DNA from: Struthidea cinerea
Lineage: Eukaryota; Chordata; Aves; Passeriformes; Corcoracidae
NCBI GenBank assembly: GCA_013397865.1
Contig: VZTI01003765.1
Span: forward strand, 433,473 to 497,472
DNA length: 64,000 nucleotides
Direction: 5' to 3'
In this document: positions 12,965 to 24,600 of the stretch, in pieces
Layout of the letters: the number at the start of each line of letters is the position of its first letter
Position numbering within the stretch: position 1 is the first letter of the stretch
Program-made: the position numbers and the translations under genes
The notes under the pieces: generated by a model
The model's database searches: none
Seen by the model: only the letters and a program-made list of their open reading frames with translations
Told to the model about the DNA's origin: nothing

Positions 12965-14338
12965 CCATGTTGCCTGTACTGACAGGCAAATGTCCCGGGA
13001 GTGGCACAGTTCTCCCTTCTGCCTATTTTGCTGTAAGTCCAGTAGCATCACCAGAGGGGGCATTTAGGGGTAGTATCTTCTTTATCAGCATAGCAGGACT
13101 TGGCAGCAGCCTCTGTCCAAAAGGGATTTCATGAGATGTAGAATTTGCAGTTCTTGAGTCCATTTATTTAATGGTACATGGGTTCCTGAGCATGTCTTAA
13201 CTTGTTATTTTACATTATGCATTTATAGAAGTTTAACTCTCAGATACCAGTTTTATTTAACAATATACATTGTTTTACAAATACATTTTACACATGCACC
13301 ACAAACATTTCCATTATTTGTGTGTTGAACAGTTGATGGTAGACTGAGCAGCTCGGTCACAAGGGCCCAGGCAGAAAATCCAAGGCCCTGCACTATACTC
13401 AGTACCATTCTGTCTTGCCCTGGAACACCACTTACTTGGAAAACATTCTTCTCAGCAAAATTTCTCAATTACTTCTATTTAAATGCTTTTTGGTTTTGGT
13501 TTTTTTGTAGTAACCAAGTGTCCAACCTGCTTTTCTGTGTAATACCGTTCTGTGCCAGCTAAACACACTCCCCTGCAGCCCCACCTAACTCAGCTTTCCC
13601 TTTCTCTCCTCATTTGTGCTTTTCTAAGCACGGATTAGATCCCTCTGGAAACACCGGGTTTGGTGAGCATTGCAATGGTTCCTTGTGTGTGTGTGCGCTT
13701 GAGCACATGTAGGTGTGGAGGGGAAAGGGGGCACAAGTTTATTCACCTAACAAGCAGCATTTGGGCTCAGTTTTATCTTGAGCACTCAGGAGAGCTAGTA
13801 GCTGCAGGAGTTTATCACATTGCTGGTATGTTTATAGTATAGCATGGAAGGTGCTTTCTAAGTGCCAATTACTCTATTAATACTGGTAATTAGTTTTTTA
13901 TACCCTACATTCATTTTATGCTCTTCATAAGAAAATGTAATCAGTGCAGACTACCTTAACTTTCAAGTGTCTAAATGTGTTTCATTCCAAGGGTTAACCA
14001 TACTTGTAGTTTACTGTATTAGTCCCAGTTGTATTTGACATAAAAATGTTTTTATAGCACAACCAAATACCAGCATATTTGCGGTTGCAGTCAGATGTTT
14101 TTAACTATATTGGATATAACCCACAATGGTTTCAGAAGATATTTCCATTGTTTTAGCCAGATTTAGAGAGGCTGGATTAGAGCTATGGCCCAGTGGTGTT
14201 TACATATGTGAGTATCAGTCTTAAAGGGCAAAGAATATGATGTTCCATAAACCTTTATACAGAAATAAATACCTCGCAGCAAAAATGTTTTTCTAAGATC
14301 AGTTACTATTTCAACTATAATGACCTGCTTGGAGAAGG
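12965..14338. other. Unique non-coding DNA
   Basis: AT-rich sequence with no gene or recent repeat recognised. A short GT-rich piece lies near 13684-13700. Nothing else is distinctive. Confidence 0.5.
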
Positions 14339-14339
14339 T

Positions 14340-14412
14340 CAGGGGCCAAATTCTTCTCTCATTTACACTGGCGTAAATCCACAGTAATGTAAGTGCAGGA
14401 TTTGGGCTTGGG
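14340..14412. repeat. Fragment of ancient amniote palindromic repeat
   Basis: Contains ggggccaaattcttctctca followed by a tttacactgg block and gtaaatcc, then a partial inverted copy ending in ggatttgggc. This is the order seen in a widespread reptilian palindromic repeat whose arms read 'ggccaaattctgctctcagttacac...'. It is strongly decayed. Identification is from memory of the motif. Confidence 0.5.
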
Positions 14413-14608
14413 AGTTTAAAACTTTGGAATTCATTTTCCCCTGACCGACAACATTAATGCAACCTATTCTGTTTGAGCTGTTAATTTAGCAAACTATTCC
14501 ATGGATAAGTTCCTGATAAACTACATAACATGAGAAATAAATTCAGTCAGAGCTTCAGAGCAGAATGTAGTCCTGGGCAGCCCTTGTTTTAAGTCTCTCT
14601 TTCTAAAA

Positions 14609-14628
14609 ACACACACACACACACACAC
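14609..14628. repeat. (AC)n microsatellite
   Basis: About ten uninterrupted AC units. A second, imperfect tatg/tatatg-rich run follows at 14689-14715. Confidence 0.95.
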
Positions 14629-14970
14629 CCCAGTGTTGATCTGCCAAAAGGCTTTTTCTGGTTGGAGATGTTACTGTTTAGACAAAATATGTATATGTAT
14701 ATGTATTTATGTATGTCAGTAATTTACTGAAGTTCTGATCCAAATTTACAAGTGTACAAGTCCCCAGAAATCCTCAGCTCATAACTGCCAATGCAAACAG
14801 CCCTCAGTCTTTATCAGTCTTCTGGTTGAACCAACGCTCAGCTCATGTATGTTCCTAATTTTTGCAGTTCAGTTTCAGTTTTAAAATTTATGGACTTCCC
14901 CCAAATCATCTGCAACTTCCAGCTGCAATTAGTATTTCTGTTCTTTACTGCTTGTAGTGAACAGCTTGTT

Positions 14971-15240
14971 AATGAAAGGTAATTTAGTACCAGTTTGAAC
15001 ATCAAAAACTGTTAATATTATGCAAATATGAAGGATAATATTTTAAAATTGCATACTTGACTTCTGTGAGTGCAGGGCAAATCCAGCATGTGTACACAAG
15101 GTAGTCCTGAAAAAAGTAGCAAATATTTTGTAGATTAAAACAGTCAACTGTTTAACGTACCTGAACTCAAAACCAGATTAACAGATCCCATGTTAGAAGC
15201 GTCCCTTGTAGCAACCAGCTATGTGGGACTCTGAACACGC
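14971..15240 (+). repeat. Left copy of ~260 bp direct repeat flanking ERVL
   Basis: This segment and 16737-16995 align in the same orientation along their whole length: both begin tgaaaggtaatt, share catcaaaaactgtt, gtgtacacaagg, ttaacagatcc and ttgtagcaac blocks, and end near actctg. By eye about four positions in five match, with an extra block of roughly 30 bp in this copy (around 15143-15175). The pair could be LTRs of another, older element, since both start TG and can be read to end CA, or a duplicated piece of host DNA. I could not find matching short target-site duplications outside the pair. Confidence 0.8.
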
Positions 15241-15257
15241 CCCCTATCAAATTCTAT

Positions 15258-15786
15258 TCACTCACTCACCCCCCCAATCCCAGTGGGATGGGGGAGAGTA
15301 CTGGGAAAAAAAAGTGAAATCCATGAGCTGAGATAGAGACAGTTGAAATGGAAGGGGAAATAATAATAGTAATAATAGTAATAGTAATAATAATAATATT
15401 AATAATAGCATATACAGAACAAGTGATGCACAGTGCAGTTGCTCACCACCTGCCGACTGCTGTCCAGCCAGTTCCCAAGCAGTGATTGGCTCCTCCCAGC
15501 CAACTTCCCCAATTTATTCACTGGGCTGACATTCAGTGGTATGGAATATCCTTTTGGCCAGTTGGGTCAGCTGTCCTGGCTGTGTCTCCTCTCAGCTTCT
15601 TATGCCTTGCAGCCTGCTCGCTGGTGGAGTGGTGCGAGAAGCTGAAAAGTGCTTGACCTAGTGTAAACACTGCTTAGCAACAACTCAAACATTAGTGTGT
15701 CAACCTTATTCTCCTCCTAAATCCCAAACACGGCACTATAACAGCTACTAGGAAGAAAATTAACTCTATCCCAACTGAAACCAACA
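15258..15786 (-). mobile_element. ERVL-type 3' LTR, 3' end truncated
   Basis: Read on the minus strand it starts with TG and TTGGTTTCAG at 15786. It then runs through a U3 with an AGTGAATAAATTGG TATA-like block, a pyrimidine and (TAATAA)-type tract (15361-15408), a ctgtctctatctcag block and a GGGG-rich U5. This is the layout of a common avian ERVL-class LTR that I recognise from passerine genomes. The last few dozen bases expected at the U5 end are missing. It directly follows the pol remnant and 3' untranslated region, so it is the 3' LTR of the same element. It is a fossil; no intact LTR pair is present. Confidence 0.82.
15361..15408. repeat. (TAA)n/(TAG)n microsatellite inside the LTR
   Basis: Imperfect trinucleotide repeat of taa and tag units. 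It lies at the place where the related LTR consensus also carries an ATT-rich run, so it probably grew from sequence present in the LTR at insertion. Confidence 0.9.
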
Positions 15787-16736
15787 CAGCACCCGTTCCT
15801 TATTCTATACCATTTATGTCATGCCCAGGCCCACACTTTCCAATGCATCTTTCCCTGTCTTTGGATATATACACACAGGCATCATTCCTTTTGTCTATGG
15901 GCCATCCCTTTAAAATGTCCATTGAGTTTATTTAGTCAAAGACACTGGGATCCATCTGTCATAGCAGTCCAAAGGGCAGGAGAACTGGTCTGTGGTGTTG
16001 GATCATTGTGTGCTGAAGCCAGTTCTGGTTCCATCACCTTTGTGCTTGTGTGGTTCTATTATTGCCAGAATGTCTTCAAATTTCATTCTTCATTAATCTG
16101 GGCAATTGTGACTGTAATGCTGTTGATACTGCATGTAGCAACCATAGTAGGGATTACATATATTATTATATAGAATTAACATCATACAATCCAAATCATT
16201 GGCTATTCCCACTCAGAATCAAATCCCCTGAAAGAACGTATCAGACTTCCCCATCGTCCCGCATCACCCACGATGTGCATCTGGGTCCCTGAGCAAAAGC
16301 AGTCCCATGAGTGGGTCTGCCTTTCCCTGACAGGAATAACCCAGCCTGTCCTCCCCAGCATATTTTTTATGTGCCCTGCAGGGCACTTCAATATGTAATA
16401 AATTGGACGGGGCATGGCCAGCCCAACTGGCAGATCCCCTAGTGTTGACTGAGCAGGTGGCTTTCCCTAAATGTGTATCCCAATGTTTGAATGTCCCACC
16501 ACCCATTGCTCCCAGTGTAGTCTTTAACAGTCCATTATATCATTCCATTTTCCCAGAGGCTGGTGCATAGTGGGGGATGTGATGTACCCACCCAGTGTCA
16601 TGCCCTTTGGCCCAAATGAGCACCAATTTTCATGGAAGAACCCCCTTTTGAGGTTGTTTTTCCTTGCAGCTCATGTATCCATGCCTCCAGGGTCAAGGCA
16701 GATTTTCCATTCCTCTTCCTTATGAATGATGAAAGA
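15787..16736 (-). pseudogene. ERVL remnant: broken end of pol and 3' untranslated region
   Basis: On the minus strand from about 16640 to 16200 the translation resembles the C-terminal end of ERVL pol, downstream of the integrase core. Readable pieces include a THLGKAT segment and an IKNMLGRTGWVIPV segment. These sit in different frames and in-frame stops occur near 16530 and 16450, so the gene is broken by at least one frameshift and several stops. Position 16200 down to 15787 is the region between pol and the LTR. Everything upstream of late pol (gag, protease, reverse transcriptase) is absent, so the element is cut on its 5' side at about 16736. It cannot encode a working protein. Confidence 0.78.
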
Positions 16737-16995
16737 TGAAAGGTAATTAAGTACCAATTGAAACATCAAAAACTGTTGTAATAGATATTATGTAAATATT
16801 AAGGATAATTTTTTAACACCGCATACCTGACTCCTGTGAGGGCAGTGCAAATCCTTTGTGTGTACACAAGGCAATCCACATTGCTCTTGAAAAAAAAGGA
16901 GCAAATCTTTCTTTAGCTTAAAATAGTAAATTGATTAACAGATCCTTTGTTAGAAGCCTCTCTTGTAGCAACTAGTTACATGGCACTCTGCACCT
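16737..16995 (+). repeat. Right copy of ~260 bp direct repeat flanking ERVL
   Basis: Partner of 14971-15240 in the same orientation. This copy has a small extra block around 16885-16892 and lacks about 30 bp found in the left copy. The divergence of roughly a fifth of positions implies that the duplication is old, comparable to or older than the ERVL fragment lying between the two copies. Confidence 0.8.
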
Positions 16996-16999
16996 CATC

Positions 17000-19900
17000 C
17001 AAATTATACAGGCCAGGCTACACATACACAGAAAATGAAGGGCCAAAATATTCCAAGAAACCTATAACCTCTGCATATCATCTAACCATGACTCTTTCGC
17101 AGCTCAGGAACCTGAAACAGGATCCTCCTTCTTCTAGTGACACACATCTGTAGCTCTTGCGTAGCCCAGCCACCTCCTAACATTTCACCTCTCCGATGCC
17201 AGGACTTCCACTGTGAATGTGAAGGGAGCAAATGAATCATTTGAAGCACAAAATCATGTTAAGCTATCATCCTACCAAGAAGATGTTCACACTTATTTTT
17301 ATGAATTTTTGTTGTTGTCCTGTGCAGTAGGGGAGTTGATAAGTCAGAAGCACCATTTCTGCCCGTCTTTGACATTGAGTAACAGATCTGGCTGAATTTC
17401 CCCACTTGACCATGCAGTGTTTTAGTAGATCGCTGCTATATTAAAACCTGATGTGGTTTTGGATGTGCATTGGATTAGATTCTCTCAACTCTTCCCATCT
17501 AATTTGAGCGTTACACAAATACAGTAACAAGTGAGAGGACTTTTACTGTAGTTTTAATTCAACACAGAGCACAATATATATAACTACTGAAAACAGAACC
17601 AGAACTTGACGGACTCAGGGCTGGCGCTTCCCTAATCCCGCAGGCTCTGTGCAAAACCCTAACGGAAAAATACCCAGGAAGGGATGGAATGGGATGAAAT
17701 CAAACTCTCTATAGTTCTTTGGAGATGCTACTGTCTTTGGGGAGTCAAAAGTTTGTCCCTGAGACTTTGAAGAGAGTCAGGACATTTTCTGAAGCTCCAT
17801 GTTGAAAAATCTTCCTTCTTTTCCCCCACCTCCCATCCTGGAAGCAGAACTTACTTCAGAGCCTCGCTGTTGTTGCATGTTCATGCAACTGTGCAAAAGG
17901 AAGGGGACTCTGAAAGTTTATGGTGGTGTTTGCTATGCTAAGCACCAGATGGGTTTCTATCCAGATGTCCTGACAGCTGCTGAAAAGGCATGCAGTAGAA
18001 AATTATTACTTCCCAGTTACACATGCAGTTCCTACATGCAGAAAAGACATGGAAAGGCACTGGTAGAGCTAAGGGGAAAAGGAAGCACACGTTTTATTCC
18101 CTTCTGTCCCACGTACTGTGGGAAACTTGGGACTTTTGTTCTTACTCTTCTTTAGGTCACTATGGATTACATAGTTCCTTACTTCTTGTTTTCCAATCCC
18201 ATATTCCGAAGATCAGGTTTGAGCTCAGACATGTTAGGGAGTGCTGCTTGTAGAACCACTTCTGCATTTCAGTCAGACTCATTTGCATGCGCTGTTTTGC
18301 TAAACGTGTCAGTCACACTTCCACCCTTGGATTTCTGTTACTCCCATTTTGTGACTGGGAGATCCAAATGTAAGTAAATTAACTTAAAGAAAACATTCCT
18401 TTAACTTCAGTTAGACCACAGTTTTTCTCTTTGTTCAGACTACATCCAAATTTTACCCCTTTCTCAGAATAAATTATTACAAGATTGTGCAGGTGCAAGC
18501 ACCTACAACCAAAGGCAGTACCAAGCATACCAGGCACTTGGCATGCATCCCAACACGCTGAGCAGTACCAGTAGTTTTCCCCTCTAGTTGGAAAGATTGC
18601 TCACAGAATACAGTATTTGAGGTAGAATTAAAAGCTCTGGGAAAGGCTACTTCACTATGGTATGGGCTAAAGAAAGTTGATGCTGGAGGTGTCTTCTTTC
18701 TGGAAAGGAAAATATTTAAGGAATGTGGTATTAGCTGCTAACTAGATGCAAGCTGTATGTGAAATGGGCAGGAGAATAGGACTTGGTTCCATTTTGCAGG
18801 GTGAGTGTGTTTTTGAAGTAGATTCTTGTGATCAAATAGATTCAGTTATATATATACACACAGGCACTTTTTTTGGTTACTTGTTTGTTTGTTTGTTTGT
18901 TTGTTTGTTTGTTTGTTTTATGAGGGGAGGATGGGAGGCTGTAGTTTCTTTTTTCTAGGATTCAGTCAGCATCAGGAGCCCATTAGGAGTTACTTAAAGG
19001 CATAGAAGGCAGTTACCCTGCCTGAAGAAGCCCACAGCACACAGAAAGCTGTTGTACTAGTCACAGAAAAAGTCTGCTCTCTTAGCACAATGGCTTTTTG
19101 CTTTCAGGCTAATCACTTGTTTTTTGGATGTAGTCTGAACAAAAAAATCAATTGCTTTTTTTAACCAAATACTCAGCTACAATCATTAACTAGGTTAAAA
19201 ACTCCATCTATTTTGTATTTTTGGTTTTGTCCCCTCAAAATAAGTAGTTTGTCCCCTCAAAATGAGTAAGAATTAGCAGCTGTACTTAAAATGTATTCTG
19301 TTCAATGTGTGCTGTAATTGTTTTTGTTCCTCGTCTCATCAAGTTGTTTTTTTTTTTTTAAAAAACCACCATTCCAGTGAAAGTTCAGCCTCTTTAACAG
19401 TTGATATATTTCTCTCTTGCTCCATTAGGAAGCTGATCCAGCTTCAGTTTCTGAATATCCTCGTAGTGTCAGTGCACACGTCTTCTGTCAAGTTCAATTA
19501 AGAATAGCTCAGATAGCAGTTGAGTATTTTTCCATTGCAAATCACAACTTCTTGACCTTTTCAAAACTTCTTCTGCAGATGTTCCTGTGATGGAGTGTCA
19601 GACTCCACTTGGGCATCATTCCCTCATTACTGTGAAAGAGTGTGACTGTGTCTTCTCTTACACAAGCAGCTTTTTTTTGTTTTCTCTGCTGTTATTTGAG
19701 TTTCATTTTGGAGTGTGCATACGCTCAGATTTCCCCTCTAGCAGCACAGCTGGCTATACCCAAGAGTGTGCAGTCTCGAGTTTACAGCTAGCACTGCTGG
19801 GGTGGGGGCAGTGCGCTGATGAGGAAAAGGGAAAGGAGGCAGTAGCACAGCCTTAGCAGTGTGAAGATCATGGATTTATTTTGTTTAGATGTATACATCT

Positions 19901-21575
19901 CAGTAGCTTGGTCAGACTAACAAGGCAATGGTAATGCTGTGTCATAGTTACAGTGTAATTATGCTGTTTCCAGTGGATAATTACAGCTTATTTATGAACT
20001 GCCAAACCTGACCAATTTGCTTACTGAGACCCCTTGGCAGAAGTAGCCACATGTGTGCTATAGGCCAGGTATATTAACTCCTGCTGTACAATGGAATTAT
20101 TCTGGGCCCTGTACTGTTTTTTCTGATTAAAGGTGTTGATAAGTATTGATGCAGAAAGACAGACCTTCACTGTAGCTGAGCTGAGCCCAGGACCAGCTCT
20201 GTGCAGGAGGACATGAACAGCTGGCAAATGACAATGTGCCTCCTGGATTCTTACCTCTTAGAAATGACCCTGCATCTTGTTTGGCAATGTCTTCTTCCTG
20301 GTGTGCACTGCTCCCGCATGCCTTCTGCTTCTGGGAAGGGGTGCCCAAGCCCTGCTCAGATGGGAGGCTGCTAGGGATCCCCAGGTGTCAGCTCCTGGGG
20401 GCTCCTCTTGTCCCCAGCCTAATGAGTCTGATCCATGTAGCCAGGATGTAGAAGCAGACAAAGCCTTTTGCAGAAAGACTACTGATAAAAAGGATGATTT
20501 TGGGGAGCAACCAGATTGCTGTGTGGGTCCTGATCTTTGTGGAAACCTGTGAAAGTGCTTTACTTACATACACAAAAAATACTCTGTGTTATGTAGATCT
20601 CTCAAATTTTAGAAACAAGACCAAAAAGACAGAAATCCTGTTTGCATGTTCTGGCAACAGCCCCTTTACAAGGCATTTGACCATTTAGCCTCAGTTAAGA
20701 CCTCTTTGAAGGCACTGTCTAACTTTGCATCGCCTGGATTTTCTCTGAGTCCCCAGTCTCAGCTGTTGATGGAACATACGGTAAATAATGCTGGACACTT
20801 GAAAAACACAGATTAATTGTATGAAAATGTCACACGGGCCAAGGGGGATTGTGTTTCATCTTACTTACTGATACAGGGCAGGATCACCAGTGGAATTTGT
20901 ACATCCTATACTCTAACATGCTCATTTATTTGGCACTCCTTAATGGAAAACATGGAGCAATTATATGCAGACAATGCTGTAATGGAAAATAATTGAAGAC
21001 AGACACGGTTTGGGTTTTTGTTTGGTTTTTTTTTTAAACAATGCATGCCAGATCCTGCATGCAACAATCCTTTTTTTTTCTCCTAGCATAAATGCAGCCA
21101 ATGCTTGAACCACATATGAAACCACAGTTCTGAGGCTCTAACTTCACAGCCAGCTAGAAATGACCAAAACAACATCTGCTACAGTTGGAATTTAAAAGTG
21201 CTTTTTACTTCGTAGAGTTCCTTTCTCTGCTGAAATCACCCTCAGTAGAGTTACTGTTTTGTAACTGTTCTATCTGAGTAACAGAAAACTCAATGGTTTT
21301 CTGAACTTCAGCAAAGGATTTGTGTGAACATCATTTACACAATAATGGATGAAGTACATGTGTGCATAAATCTGTACGTATGTAGTATCTGAAGCATTTC
21401 TTGTTATGTCTTCCACAGTGCTGTAACTGTTAAAGCTTCTTTTAAGTCAGTGTACACTTGACATTCCCTTGCTTTTTATGGTTTTAAACATCAGTGTTTA
21501 CCTCTGCATAAGTGAAGCTGTCAACACAGTGCTTCTGATATTAATGTGACATATATGCCTATTCTTGTTGCTCAT
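17000..21575. other. Unique non-coding DNA
   Basis: About 4.6 kb with no confident gene. It holds a (TTTG)n microsatellite and a 22 bp imperfect tandem duplication at 19229-19270 (unit beginning gtcccctcaaaa). The block at 20.2-20.55 kb is more GC-rich and has overlapping open frames of 60-90 codons on both strands, but none resembles a known family and no splice signals flank them convincingly. Confidence 0.5.
18881..18918. repeat. (TTTG)n microsatellite
   Basis: More than nine consecutive TTTG units. The length suggests it may be polymorphic. Confidence 0.95.
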
Positions 21576-21577
21576 GT

Positions 21578-21685
21578 TGTTATTAATAGTAATCATAATA
21601 TTTCAGTTATGGTAGTACCTCAAGGCCCAGCCCTCTTCTCACTAAGTTTTTACAAAATAAAGTAGAGGGAGGGTCCTTCACAGAC
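21578..21685 (-). mobile_element. MIR-like SINE 3' end
   Basis: In plus orientation it shows an ATT/aat-rich tail, then ggtagtacctcaaggccca, then a stretch corresponding to 'ttgtacaaa-' and an 'acagac' block. This is the reverse complement of the tail of amniote MIR/CORE-type SINEs, whose plus-strand end reads roughly 'tgtttgtacagcgcctagcacaatggggccc' before an AAT-rich tail. It is old and decayed. A partial L2 tail would look similar, because these SINEs share their 3' end with L2. Confidence 0.6.
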
Positions 21686-21689
21686 AGAA

Positions 21690-24600
21690 TATCAGTTGAA
21701 AATCAGGCATGGAGAGGAGGAGGAACAGTGAGCTGGAGCAGGTCAGAAGAAGTGTTGAAGTGATGGTGATGATACCACATGTGTCAGAGGAATCAGAAAT
21801 AATCAAGTTTCATTGATTTGGATGGTCAGATACATTTCAATGCTCTTGCACAGGATGGAGCAATGTGGCTGAACCTCTGGTATTTGTATTGATCTCAGCT
21901 CAGTACCTCAGGCTGAAGTACTTTTCAGCCATGGCCAAGAAGCTGTTAAGTAGGTCAGCAGCTTTTAGGAGTCATGTACATCCTCTTCTTGACGGGCAGT
22001 GGGAGCAGAGAGGAGGCTTGTAGCAATGAGAAGTTGTCAAAAGTGCATGAAAAACAGAATGACAATTCTTAACCCTGTATGTATTGACTTAACAAAAAGC
22101 TTTCTTGTATAATGTCTTTACTCAGTTTATGCGGACAACTCTCTTTGACATTTTGCAAACTACCCTGGGCTACCAGGCATGGTGGTAGCCTTGTTCATAG
22201 GACATAAGTGATTGCTTTCATGTACATCGGCCTCTGCTTCTATATCTTGGCCATCCATGAAGGCCCTCAATCATCTTGCAGGGCCCTAGGTGGTGACTTG
22301 CATGCTCAGGTAGTTATGAGAAGGTTAAAAATCTGTTCTTCTTCCAAGCACCAAAAATAAGGATTTGTGTCAGATCCAGAGCAAAGATCTCTTCTAGCAC
22401 AAAGAAAGGCCTTAGGACAAGTATCTGGTGGTGTAATTTTTCTGTATTCCATAATTTAAAGGTGCATGATCCCAGGAACTATTCTAGGAAGCGGGGTCAG
22501 CATTGTAAACTGTTGCATGAAAAGTAAAACATCCATTAAATTATGGTTATGGAAGTGGAGTGGAAAGCAAATAGCAGATAGCTGATGCTGAGACATAATA
22601 GATTTTCTTGTACTAAGTCATTCATTGTCATGTTGCAAAAGCTGTGACATTGGAAAAAATTTTTGTCTTTTTCTTTATTGATAAAATATGAGTATTTCCA
22701 TGGTGAAGTCAGAAATCCTGGAAAAGGTACAAGATGAAAGGCTTTGCTGTGCATTTTTTTAAGGACATACAGAATAATTGCATGGCCATGTTTTAATTAT
22801 TTGACTATTATTGATAGTGTTGTGAAACAAGTCTCTGCTCCTCATTGTCACAAGGTTATAGGAATTGTGGGCAAGCAGGCCATAAGAAAGCTTCGAGTAC
22901 TCTACTTGCACTGCTGTGTATTGGTGGAGATGGAGGCAGGAAATCCAACCTCCTAAAATGACATATTAATAAGCTACGGTATAATTTTGAGCTGGTGAAT
23001 TTATGGTGTGGTTGTTTCCCTTAAAAAGCTGACTTGCACACAACTATTGAAGGGGAAAATGCAGCTTTGTCATGCCTAACTGGCACAGGTCCAACGTGCT
23101 AATGATGCAGTTTTAAATCCTGCATGAGTCAAAGATGCAAATAAGAAAAGATGGGCTGTGTTAGAAGTTTTTGGAAATAGTTGTATGTGGAAATGGACCA
23201 CAGTTTGCAGATGGCTCAGGAGTGCTGCATCCATCTGTCCTCCTTGCCGGAGTGATAATGGAGGCGATTAGTGAATTGCCAACATGGCAAGTAACAGCCT
23301 CCCTGGTGGCGCTGGCTTTGATTGATTTTATGCAGCAGTGAGAGGCTCCATGTTTCATTTCCAGAGACTCCACATCCTGGATCAGAGGTTATGGGGGTGG
23401 GAGGGCAGAAGCAGTATGATGTCTTTATTACCCAGAGGAAAAGAGCCAATTATGCTGAACACCAGTGCTGCACCCCCAACTGCCACTGGCATCAGCTCCT
23501 GAGACACGGGCTTGCCAAGTCTCTTGGCCAATATCTGCTGTTCTGGAACTGGAGCCATCAAGAAAAATGAAAAGGGGGGAAAAAAAAATGGAAGAAGATT
23601 AAAGGAATCTTAGGAGTGACGAAGGAAGACAATTTTAGGGTCTGGTTCTCCAGCTAATATCAACTCCCTGTGAATAGCAAAGACTTCAACACTTTAACAG
23701 GTTTATTTATGGACTGGACTCGTACAAGATATCTTGGGAATACATCGGTTTGCTATTAAACAAATATATATATGTGGATATTTGTATGTGTGTGTAGCCA
23801 AATTACCTGGGAGTGCATGGGGTTACCCAAACACAGAGAATGGGAAATCTCTCTGCGGTTATCATGAGCTTATAGCTGTACACAGCAATGTCTCTGTGGT
23901 GTCGAGGTGTACCTCTGTGCTCATTAGGGGAAGGACAGCATCTCGCTTCAGCTTTCTCTGCCAGTTCATTCCACAGAACAAAGCAATGGCTCTAGCCTAC
24001 AGATGTCAGAAGCTTTTTTTCTCTCTGTCATTATTCAGCCTTTCCCAAGGTTTTTGAGGACACATATGATGGTTGAAACCCGAAGGAAGTAGGTGTTTTC
24101 GGAGCCTGCAATATCCATATCCTTTCCTCCAAGAAACAGGGATCCTGAATCTGCCTGGTTGTCACTGAAATATCTTCCTGTAGCAACCACTGAAAAGAGA
24201 CCGTGCTCTCCCTCCCTGAAAAGGAGGCATTAACACTTCTGAAGGTCTCTTTAGCAGCATAATAAGCTTGGTACATTTCAAGCCTGGGAGTTATGTACAG
24301 AATTTTTATGGGAAGCCACATACATCAATGGGCACATTGAAAATATCTACTGGGACAGTGGATTATAGGAAAACTGAGAGTGCCAAGCTACAGAATTATG
24401 AAAATATTTTGAACTGTGCAACGATGAACGTGATGCCCTATTATGCAGTTTAAGTTAAGGCATCCATTTATATGAGCTCACTTAATAAGGTATCATTTAA
24501 TACAGTATGGTGAAAATAACCAAGTAAATAATTTTCTTTTGTGTAAGTGAAAGTGCTCTTTTTTCTTTTCACAATCATTCTATCAGAGCACATTTTATGT

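Noticed and set aside
16203..16506. Two overlapping minus-strand open frames as separate host genes
   Set aside because: Both are pieces of one broken ERVL pol in different frames.
20236..20552. GC-rich cluster of overlapping frames as an exon
   Set aside because: Frames are open on both strands because of composition. No convincing acceptor/donor pair and no recognisable protein.
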